Shown piece by piece: positions 1 through 4,384 of a stretch of 5,028 nt of DNA. The position numbers were made by a program, and so were the translations under genes. The notes beneath the pieces are model-generated. The model was given only the letters and a program-made list of their open reading frames with translations. It made no database searches and was not told the DNA's origin. This DNA is from Candidatus Scatomorpha merdipullorum. Its GTDB lineage: Bacteria > Bacillota > Clostridia > Oscillospirales > Oscillospiraceae. Positions within the stretch are counted from its first letter, which is position 1, and each line of letters begins with the position of its first letter. The stretch spans positions 1 to 5,028 of the forward strand of contig DVJK01000255.1 of assembly GCA_018716795.1 (NCBI GenBank), in the 5' to 3' direction.

Positions 1-324
1 GCCGCCGAGGACGTTGTAGAACGTCAGCAGGAAGAAGGCCGAGGCGACGCCTATGTAGCCGACCCACTTGTGCTTTTTGTTGAACGCGCCGTAAGCGCCG
101 ACGGCGCCGAGACCCGTTTTGCGGCCTATCGTCAGCTCACCGAGCATGACGACCGCGCCGACAAAGATGACGAGAAGCAGATAGACGATCAGGAATGCAA
201 AGCCGCCGTAGCGGCCCATTTTGTACGGGAAGCCCCAGATGTTTCCCAGGCCGACCGCCGAGCCGACGGCCGCCATCAGGAAGCCAAAGTTGGTTCCCCA
301 TGAACCGCGTTCATGTTGTTCCAT
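1..324 (-). CDS. Sodium:neurotransmitter symporter (SNF/NSS) family transporter, N-terminal part
   Basis: First 108 residues of a sodium-coupled symporter of the LeuT/SNF type, a plasma-membrane protein that usually imports amino acids or related solutes with Na+. The reading frame leaves the window at position 1 without a stop. The sequence shows the family's TM1 signature: GSAVGLGN at residues 21-28 (Na+-site backbone and the equivalent of LeuT Asn27), then IWGFPY at 29-34 where TM1 is unwound. TM2 (about 41-64) ends in GELTIGRKTG, and TM3 begins at about 87. The ATG at 324 is preceded by GGGAGG six to seven bases upstream. Oddity: Gly31 stands where the family usually has the extracellular-gate Arg (LeuT Arg30). 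Family assignment is firm; the substrate cannot be told from this fragment. It is divergent from the phosphoribosyltransferase across 420 bases and has its own predicted promoter. Confidence 0.93.
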   Translation of the reverse strand, partial: MEQHERGSWGTNFGFLMAAVGSAVGLGNIWGFPYKMGRYGGFAFLIVYLLLVIFVGAVVMLGELTIGRKTGLGAVGAYGAFNKKHKWVGYIGVASAFFLLTFYNVLGG

Positions 325-349
325 GATTTTCCCTCCCATATTTTATTTT

Positions 350-375
350 CCGGCGGCGCTCCCACGCCTGGCCGG
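350..375 (-). promoter_or_regulatory. GC-rich hairpin in the symporter leader
   Basis: In the minus-strand mRNA this folds as a lower stem CCGGC/GCCGG (371-375 with 350-354) and an upper stem GGCG/CGCC (365-368 with 355-358). There is a two-base bulge (369-370) and a six-base loop (359-364). It ends only a few bases before the A-rich segment and GGGAGG ribosome binding site of the symporter. No U-run follows on the minus strand, so it is not a simple terminator. It may stabilise the message or modulate access to the start; this is inferred from base pairing alone. Confidence 0.5.
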
Positions 376-388
376 TTCTCCCTATCCT

Positions 389-419
389 TGCAGGGTGCAA
401 AACTCCCTTGAACCCTGCA
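389..419. repeat. Perfect 8-base inverted repeat at the symporter transcription start (candidate operator)
   Basis: TGCAGGGT at 389-396 is repeated exactly in inverse orientation (ACCCTGCA) at 412-419, with a 15-base spacer. The right arm directly abuts the predicted -10 box (420-425) and covers the predicted start of transcription near 413. That is where a repressor site would lie; the same arms could also form an RNA hairpin at the 5' end of the leader. A further direct copy of TGCAGGG lies upstream at 511-517. The role is inferred from position and symmetry. Confidence 0.55.
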
Positions 420-447
420 CTTATAATTTACACCAAAATGACGTCAG
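420..447 (-). promoter_or_regulatory. Predicted promoter of the symporter gene
   Basis: On the minus strand a -35 box CTGACG (447-442, 4 of 6 to consensus) and a -10 box TATAAG (425-420, 5 of 6) are separated by 16 bases. The predicted start near 413 gives a leader of about 89 bases before the ATG at 324. A perfect TATAAT on the plus strand (422-427) overlaps the -10 box but lacks a recognisable -35 at the right distance. Confidence 0.5.
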
Positions 448-534
448 CCGCAAGCCTTTCATATTCATTTCTTAACGGTTTATTCATTATTGCTCAAAAC
501 AAGCCCCGAGTGCAGGGAAAAATTCGCAACTTTT

Positions 535-549
535 TGTGCATAATGCACA
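535..549. repeat. 15-base palindrome TGTGCA-TAA-TGCACA
   Basis: Two perfect 6-base arms (535-540 and 544-549) flank a 3-base centre. This dyad is typical in size of a dimeric regulator's operator. It lies midway in the divergent region, about 88 bases upstream of the symporter -35 box and about 114 bases before the phosphoribosyltransferase -35 box. Its protein partner, if any, is unknown. Confidence 0.4.
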
Positions 550-609
550 TTCGTCAAGAGTTTCACTGGTTAAATATTAGACGCACGACGGCTTTCACGC
601 CTTAAATTC

Positions 610-635
610 CCAAAACGCTGTCACAGCCGTTTTGG
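610..635. repeat. Strong inverted repeat/hairpin between the divergent promoters
   Basis: CCAAAACG (610-617) pairs with CGTTTTGG (628-635). Inside it CTG (618-620) pairs with CAG (624-626) around a TCA loop, leaving one bulged C at 627, so 11 base pairs in total. No T-run follows on either strand, so a standard intrinsic terminator is unlikely. It ends 27 bases before the -35 box of the plus-strand promoter, a position suited to a regulator site. Confidence 0.45.
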
Positions 636-662
636 TCTGACCTGAGCAGGCGGAACTTATGC

Positions 663-690
663 TTGATTTTGGCGATAAATACTGTATAAT
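663..690 (+). promoter_or_regulatory. Predicted promoter of the phosphoribosyltransferase gene
   Basis: TTGATT (663-668, 4 of 6 to the -35 consensus) and a perfect TATAAT (685-690) are separated by 16 bases. Transcription would begin near 697. The roughly 48-base leader would then open with a small hairpin, GCCGG (698-702) with CCGGC (714-718). A strong AGGAGG (731-736) follows, eight bases before the ATG at 745. Confidence 0.7.
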
Positions 691-744
691 TGATGGGGCC
701 GGAGGTGCTTTCGCCGGCGATAGGGAATTTAGGAGGAATCCAAA

Positions 745-1299
745 ATGACATATGAGATGGACATCGCCGGGCTGCAGCGGGAGCTGCCGCTGTGTAAGGT
801 CACGGACGACCTCTACATAGGCGCGTTTGTCATGTTCGGGGACGTCGAGCTGACGGTGCACTGCGCGGCGGAGCTCCTCAAGCTCGCGCCGGAGTACGAC
901 TATCTGATAGCTCCCGAGGCCAAGGCCATACCTCTGCTCTACGAGATGGCCCGCCAGAGCGGCGCGGAGAAGTATTTCCTCGCGCGCAAGGGCGCGAAGG
1001 CCTATATGAGCGGCGTCTTCGAGGTCGAGGTCCGCTCCATAACGACGATGCACATTCAGAAGCTGGTGATTGACAAGGCCGACGCCGAGCTCATAAAGGG
1101 CAAGAGGATGCTCATACTCGACGACGTCATCTCCACGGGCGAGAGCCTGCACGCCATGGAGGAGCTGGTCACCCGCGCCGGAGGCGTCATCGCCGGCAAG
1201 ATGGCCGTCCTCGCCGAGGGCGACGCCTATAACCGCAGCGACATCATCACGCTCGGCAAGCTGCCGCTTTTCAACCCCGACGGAAGCGTGAAGGAATAA
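745..1299 (+). CDS. Phosphoribosyltransferase family protein (type I PRTase)
   Basis: A 184-residue cytosolic protein of the type I phosphoribosyltransferase fold. The diagnostic PRPP-binding motif MLILDDVISTGES lies at residues 122-134, with the paired acidic residues Asp126-Asp127 and the TGES loop that holds the 5-phosphate. APEAKAIPL (56-64) sits where the pyrophosphate-contacting loop is expected, and FLARKGAKAYM (78-88) where adenine/xanthine PRTases have their flexible region. Size and layout resemble adenine and xanthine phosphoribosyltransferases, so purine-base salvage is likely. The base-recognition part is not close enough to any named enzyme for me to pick a substrate, and a regulatory role (as with PyrR or PurR relatives) is possible. 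The start is supported by AGGAGG eight bases upstream. It appears monocistronic, with its own promoter and terminator. Confidence 0.85.
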   Translation: MTYEMDIAGLQRELPLCKVTDDLYIGAFVMFGDVELTVHCAAELLKLAPEYDYLIAPEAKAIPLLYEMARQSGAEKYFLARKGAKAYMSGVFEVEVRSITTMHIQKLVIDKADAELIKGKRMLILDDVISTGESLHAMEELVTRAGGVIAGKMAVLAEGDAYNRSDIITLGKLPLFNPDGSVKE

Positions 1300-1317
1300 A
1301 TAATACGGTAAGTTGCA

Positions 1318-1349
1318 AATAACCCTGGCCGCGAGGCCGGGGCTATTTT
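1318..1349. terminator. Bidirectional intrinsic terminator between the phosphoribosyltransferase and tadA
   Basis: Stem CCCTGGCC (1323-1330) with GGCCGGGG (1335-1342), including one T-G wobble, closed by a GCGA tetraloop of the GNRA type. AATA (1318-1321) pairs with TATT (1344-1347) across a one-base mismatch and extends it. TATTTT follows on the plus strand. TTATTT follows on the minus strand, so it can end both convergent genes. Confidence 0.88.
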
Positions 1350-1380
1350 AACGATATCGGTTTTTGTAAAGCCCGCGCGG

Positions 1381-1827
1381 TCAGCGCAGACCGCGGAAGA
1401 ACTCCGCCAGCAGCGCGGCGCACTCCTCGGCCAGCACGCCGCCGTAGACGGCGGGCCTGTGGCCGTAGCGCTCCTCGAAGAGGTTTATGACGCTTCCGAC
1501 CGAGCCGGAGTTCGGCTCCTTCGCGCCGTATATCACGGGGCTGAGGCGAGAGTTTATTATCGCGCCCGCGCACATGGGGCAGGGCTCGAGCGTGACGGCG
1601 ATGCCGCAGCCCGAGAGGTTCCACGCGCCCAGCGCGGCGCAGGCGGCGCGTATCGCCTCCACCTCCGCGTGGGCCGTGGCGTCGGAGCTCTCCTCGCGCC
1701 GGTTGCGGCCGCGGCCGATTATCTCGCCCGAGCGCGTGAAGACCACGCAGCCGACCGGCACCTCGCCGGCCGCGGCGGCCTCGCGCGCTAAATTCAGCGC
1801 GGCGCGCATATATTTTTCCATGTCCAC
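1381..1827 (-). CDS. tadA: tRNA(adenosine34) deaminase TadA
   Basis: A 148-residue zinc-dependent deaminase that converts A34 to inosine in the anticodon of tRNA-Arg(ACG), letting one tRNA read CGU, CGC and CGA. The cytidine-deaminase-like active site is complete. AHAEVEAIRAA holds the zinc ligand His53 and the proton-shuttling Glu55, and TLEPCPMCAGAI holds zinc ligands Cys83 and Cys86. The surrounding VPVGCVV, GRGRNRREE and VIYGAKEPNSGSVGS segments are those of TadA rather than of cytidine or guanine deaminases. Length is normal. The GTG at 1827 is chosen over the internal ATG at 1821 because GAGGTG lies seven bases before GTG but 13 before ATG. It converges on the phosphoribosyltransferase and diverges from mntP with only 24 bases between the two start codons. 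Confidence 0.95.
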   Translation of the reverse strand: MDMEKYMRAALNLAREAAAAGEVPVGCVVFTRSGEIIGRGRNRREESSDATAHAEVEAIRAACAALGAWNLSGCGIAVTLEPCPMCAGAIINSRLSPVIYGAKEPNSGSVGSVINLFEERYGHRPAVYGGVLAEECAALLAEFFRGLR

Positions 1828-1834
1828 AATACTT

Positions 1835-1840
1835 CACCTC
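1835..1840 (-). promoter_or_regulatory. tadA ribosome binding site supporting a GTG start
   Basis: GAGGTG on the minus strand lies seven bases before GTG (1827-1825). It directly adjoins the plus-strand GGGGTG (1841-1846) that is the likely ribosome binding site of mntP, so the two translation initiation regions are back to back. Confidence 0.7.
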
Positions 1841-1851
1841 GGGGTGTGCCA

Positions 1852-2418
1852 ATGTTCGACAACATGCTTGATATTTTACTCATCGGCGTCGGCCTGTCAA
1901 TGGACGCCTTCGCGGTCTCCGTCACGAACGGGCTGACGATACCGGGCTATAAATTAAGGCACGCGGCGGCGACCGCGGCCTGCTTCGGCTTTTTCCAGGG
2001 CCTTATGCCGCTCCTGGGCTGGCTGCTGGGCAGCACGGTCAGCCATATCATAAGCGCCTGGGGCCCATACGTGAGCTTCTTCCTGCTGGCCTTCATCGGC
2101 GTCAAGATGATAGTCGAGGCCGTGAAGGGCGGGGAGGAGAAGTGCGAGACCGGCCTTCGCTTTGGCCGCCTCATCGTCATGGCCGTGGCCACGAGCCTCG
2201 ACGCCCTGGCCGTGGGCGTGTCCTTCGCCTTCATGGACGTGCCGCTGCTCGCCTCCGTGCTGCTCATAGCCGCGGTGACCTTCGTCATATGCCTCGCGGG
2301 CGGCCTGCTCGGCAGCCGCGTGCCGGGCATATCCTGCAAGGCCGCGGGAATCATAGGCGGCGCCGTGCTCTGCTGCATAGGCGCAAAACTTCTGCTGGAA
2401 GGGATAGGCGTGATTTAA
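1852..2418 (+). CDS. mntP: Manganese efflux pump MntP
   Basis: A 188-residue polytopic inner-membrane protein of the MntP (YebN/DUF204) family, which exports Mn2+ and prevents manganese toxicity. The internal duplication is visible: GLSMDAFAVS (14-23) with Asp18 in the first half and TSLDALAVGVSFAF (114-127) with Asp117 in the second. These match the two membrane-embedded acidic residues needed for transport in the E. coli protein. About six hydrophobic segments are seen, with a charged loop (KGGEEKCETGLRFGR) between the halves and a typical C-terminal GIIGGAVLCCIGAKLLLEG. The ATG at 1852 is preferred: GGGGTG lies five bases upstream, whereas the in-frame GTG at 1846 has no ribosome binding site. 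Its stop touches the next gene's ATG. I see no clear promoter and no room for the manganese riboswitch that often precedes this gene. Confidence 0.93.
   Translation: MFDNMLDILLIGVGLSMDAFAVSVTNGLTIPGYKLRHAAATAACFGFFQGLMPLLGWLLGSTVSHIISAWGPYVSFFLLAFIGVKMIVEAVKGGEEKCETGLRFGRLIVMAVATSLDALAVGVSFAFMDVPLLASVLLIAAVTFVICLAGGLLGSRVPGISCKAAGIIGGAVLCCIGAKLLLEGIGVI
1873..1900 (-). promoter_or_regulatory. Predicted tadA promoter inside the mntP coding sequence
   Basis: On the minus strand a perfect -35 TTGACA (1900-1895) and a -10 TAAAAT (1878-1873, 5 of 6) are separated by 16 bases. Transcription would start near 1866, giving a tadA leader of about 39 bases. The whole promoter lies over mntP codons 8-17, and the leader would be complementary to the mntP start codon and its ribosome binding site. 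Confidence 0.7.
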
Positions 2419-3339
2419 ATGGAACTTCTCTACGCGCTTGAAAGCATAAGGAACCCCGTGCTCGACGCGGTGATGAGCGCCGCGACCCAGCTCGGCGGCG
2501 AGACGCTGTATCTGGCCCTGGCCATAATCGTCTTCTGGTGCGTCAGCAAGGGGCTCGGGTACTACACCCTCACCGTCGGCTTCGCCGGCACGGTTTTGAA
2601 CCAGTTCCTCAAGATTACCTGCCGCATACCGCGGCCCTGGGTGCAGGACCCGGAGTTCACGATTGTCGAAAGCGCGCGCGCCGAGGCGACGGGCTACTCC
2701 TTCCCGAGCGGGCACACGCAGAACGCCTTCGCCTCCTTCGGCTGCATCGGCATGTGGTCGCGCAGGACGCTCTGGCGCGTGGTCTGCGCCCTTATCATCG
2801 CGCTCATCGCCCTCTCGCGGATGTACCTCGGCGTACACACCCCGCTCGACGTGGGCGTCGCGCTCGTCCTGGGCCTCGCGCTGACGCTGGCGCTCTGGCC
2901 GCTGTTCCGGGATATAGAGGAGCACCCGAAGCGCATGTACGCGGCCATGGCCGCCCTGCTCGCGCTGACGGCGGCCTATATCGCGTATACGGAGCTCTTC
3001 CCCTTCCCGGCGGACACGGACGCGGCCAATCTCGCCTCCGCGCGGTCAAACGGCTGGAAGCTCTTCGGCTCCGGCCTTGCCATGCTCATAGGCTTCGAGC
3101 TCGACCGCCGGTACATACGCTTTGAGGTCAAGGCCCCGCTCTTGGGCCAGCTGCTCAAGTGCGCCGTCGGCCTCGCGCTCGTGATGGCCCTGCGCGCCGG
3201 GCTCAAGCAGCCGCTCTACGCGCTCCTCGGCGAGTGCGGCGCGGCGGACGCACTGCGGTATTTCGTGACCGTCCTCTTCGCCGCGGCGGTCTGGCCGCTG
3301 ACGTTTAAGCTTTTCGCAAAAATCGGCGCGAAAAAGTGA
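2419..3339 (+). CDS. PAP2-family membrane phosphatase
   Basis: A 306-residue multi-spanning membrane protein with all three motifs of the PAP2/phosphatidic-acid phosphatase superfamily. These are K-x6-RP (Lys65, Arg72-Pro73), PSGH (96-99, acid/base His99) and SR-x5-H-x3-D (Ser133-Arg134, nucleophile His140, Asp144). Such enzymes remove phosphate from lipid phosphates, for example phosphatidate or undecaprenyl pyrophosphate. The substrate here is not decided. After the catalytic domain (about 55-165) comes an extra C-terminal module with hydrophobic segments near 174-192, 214-228, 243-262 and 281-299 around FELDRRYIRFEV (226-237), an arrangement I associate with longer clostridial PAP2 proteins. 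Its ATG follows the mntP stop with no gap. A loose purine-rich stretch (2397-2408) is the only ribosome binding site, so translational coupling to mntP is likely. Confidence 0.9.
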   Translation: MELLYALESIRNPVLDAVMSAATQLGGETLYLALAIIVFWCVSKGLGYYTLTVGFAGTVLNQFLKITCRIPRPWVQDPEFTIVESARAEATGYSFPSGHTQNAFASFGCIGMWSRRTLWRVVCALIIALIALSRMYLGVHTPLDVGVALVLGLALTLALWPLFRDIEEHPKRMYAAMAALLALTAAYIAYTELFPFPADTDAANLASARSNGWKLFGSGLAMLIGFELDRRYIRFEVKAPLLGQLLKCAVGLALVMALRAGLKQPLYALLGECGAADALRYFVTVLFAAAVWPLTFKLFAKIGAKK

Positions 3340-3354
3340 AGACAAAGCAATTTA

Positions 3355-3387
3355 CGCCCCGTTTCGGCCTGAAGCGGGGCGCTTTTT
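3355..3387. terminator. Intrinsic terminator at the PAP2/mnmA convergence
   Basis: Stem CGCCCCGTTTC (3355-3365) with GAAGCGGGGCG (3371-3381), including one T-G wobble, has a five-base loop and is followed by C and TTTTT (3383-3387). It is a strong terminator for the mntP-PAP2 operon. The mnmA stop codon (3388-3386) lies within the T-tract, so on the minus strand the hairpin starts right after the mnmA stop. The downstream T-content there is weaker (TAAATTGCTTT), so termination in that direction is less certain. Confidence 0.88.
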
Positions 3388-4384
3388 ATCTTATTATCCC
3401 GCCTGCGATAAGCCGTTCGCCGCAGTACAGCGCGGCGGCCTGGCCGGGCGAGGGCGCGCGCACCGGGCGCGCGAAGCGCAGCTCAAGAGCGCCGTCCGGC
3501 GCAGGCCGGGCAAACGCGGGGTACAGCTCGCGCGAGTGCCGCACGCGGGCGAGGCAGGGAAATTCGCCCTCCGGCGGGTCGATGAGCCAGTTGGCCTCGC
3601 GTGTGCGCACGCGGTCCATATAGAGCCCCTCGCCGTCGGAGAGGACGACCTCGTTCGTCTCCGGGCGTATCTCGCTGACAAAGACGCGCCTGCCCGCGGC
3701 GAAGCCCAGCCCGCGCCTCTGGCCGAGCGTATAGCGGTGCGAGCCGGAGTGCTCGCCCACGCGCTCGCCCTTGTATATGAGCGCGCCGGGGCCGGGCGCG
3801 CGGCCGCGCCGCTCTATCCACGCGGCGAAATCCCCGTCGGGGATGAAGCAAATCTCCATACTGTCCGGCTTCTTGGCCTGGGGGAGGCCGAAGCCCTCCG
3901 CCAGGGCGCGCACCTCGCGCTTTATAAGGCCGCCGAGCGGCAGGACGAGGCGCGCGGCCTCGGCGCGCGTTATGAGGCAGAGCATATAGCTCTGGTCGTT
4001 CTCCGGCCGGCCGCGGAAAATTGCGCCCATGCGCGCCGCGGCGTAGTGCCCGGTCGCGATATGGCGGATGCCCATCGCGTCCGCCGCCTCGCAGAGCAGC
4101 GCGAGCTTTACGCGGCGGTTGCAGAGCACGCAGGGGCTCGGCGTCGCGCCGGCGAGATAGACCGCCTCAAAGGGCGCGCAGACCTCGCGCTCAAGTCTTT
4201 CGCGCGCGTCGATTACCTCAAGCGGCAGGCCCATGCGCTCCGCGCTCTCGCGCGCATAGTCCGCCTCGCCGGAGCCGGTCTCGAGGTGGACGCAGCGGAC
4301 GTCCCAGCCGCTTATCCCAAGGAGCCTCGCCGCCGCGGCGCTGTCCACGCCGCCGGAGAAGCCCAGGACGACGCGCGGCCTCAC
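3386..4384 (-). CDS. mnmA: tRNA-specific 2-thiouridylase MnmA
   Basis: A 332-residue ATP-dependent enzyme that puts the 2-thio group on wobble U34 of tRNAs for Lys, Glu and Gln. The PP-loop SGGVDS is at 10-15. The nucleophile region TPSPCVLCNRRVK (81-93) carries Cys85 and Cys88, the latter equal to the E. coli catalytic Cys102. ATGHYA (110-115) binds the tRNA/ATP side, and SMEICFIPDGDF (175-186) supplies the second, persulfide-carrying Cys179. GQRRGLG (221-227) begins the beta-barrel part. It is somewhat shorter than the usual roughly 360 residues, mainly after the first strand (ETGSGEADYA, 35-44), where the common Trp/Asp-rich insertion is missing. The GTG start at 4384 is supported by GGGAGG eight bases upstream and by the four-base GTGA overlap with the mnmG stop, which indicates an operon with translational coupling. 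Confidence 0.94.
   Translation of the reverse strand: MRPRVVLGFSGGVDSAAAARLLGISGWDVRCVHLETGSGEADYARESAERMGLPLEVIDARERLEREVCAPFEAVYLAGATPSPCVLCNRRVKLALLCEAADAMGIRHIATGHYAAARMGAIFRGRPENDQSYMLCLITRAEAARLVLPLGGLIKREVRALAEGFGLPQAKKPDSMEICFIPDGDFAAWIERRGRAPGPGALIYKGERVGEHSGSHRYTLGQRRGLGFAAGRRVFVSEIRPETNEVVLSDGEGLYMDRVRTREANWLIDPPEGEFPCLARVRHSRELYPAFARPAPDGALELRFARPVRAPSPGQAAALYCGERLIAGGIIR

Larger units (their letters stand above)
325..744. other. Divergent intergenic regulatory region
   Basis: A 420-base gene-free stretch between the starts of the symporter (minus) and the phosphoribosyltransferase (plus), visibly richer in A/T than the flanking genes. It holds a predicted minus-strand promoter (420-447) and a plus-strand promoter (663-690). 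It also holds a hairpin beside the symporter start (350-375), an inverted repeat on the symporter transcription start (389-419), a palindrome (535-549) and a hairpin (610-635). Short open frames cross it, but none has a convincing ribosome binding site or recognisable protein. I see no tRNA and no riboswitch class I can name. About 450-530 and 550-609 hold nothing I can assign. Confidence 0.7.

Noticed and set aside
380..425. Resemblance of the symporter leader to a preQ1-I riboswitch (GGTTC followed by a CCCTGC stem)
   Set aside because: The loop is too long and the A-rich pseudoknot tail is missing. The resemblance is limited to a few bases.
221..605. Two small plus-strand open frames in and around the divergent spacer
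   Set aside because: One overlaps the symporter start antisense, and the other starts at an ATG without a ribosome binding site and crosses the promoter and repeats. Neither encodes a recognisable or compositionally protein-like product.
1352..1359. CGATATCG palindrome after the first terminator
   Set aside because: Eight bases only, isolated, and readily expected by chance.
1846..1848. GTG as an alternative mntP start two codons upstream
   Set aside because: No ribosome binding site precedes it, and it is itself part of the GGGGTG that best serves the ATG at 1852.
1343..1936. Open frames overlapping tadA in other frames on both strands
   Set aside because: Arg/Gly/Ala-rich shadows with no motifs or ribosome binding sites; TadA is unmistakable in the real frame.
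1954..2925. A 323-codon open frame antisense to mntP and the PAP2 gene
   Set aside because: Its composition is Arg/Glu/Gly/Ala-rich with no recognisable domain. It arises from GC-rich codon bias of the two real genes and crosses their junction.
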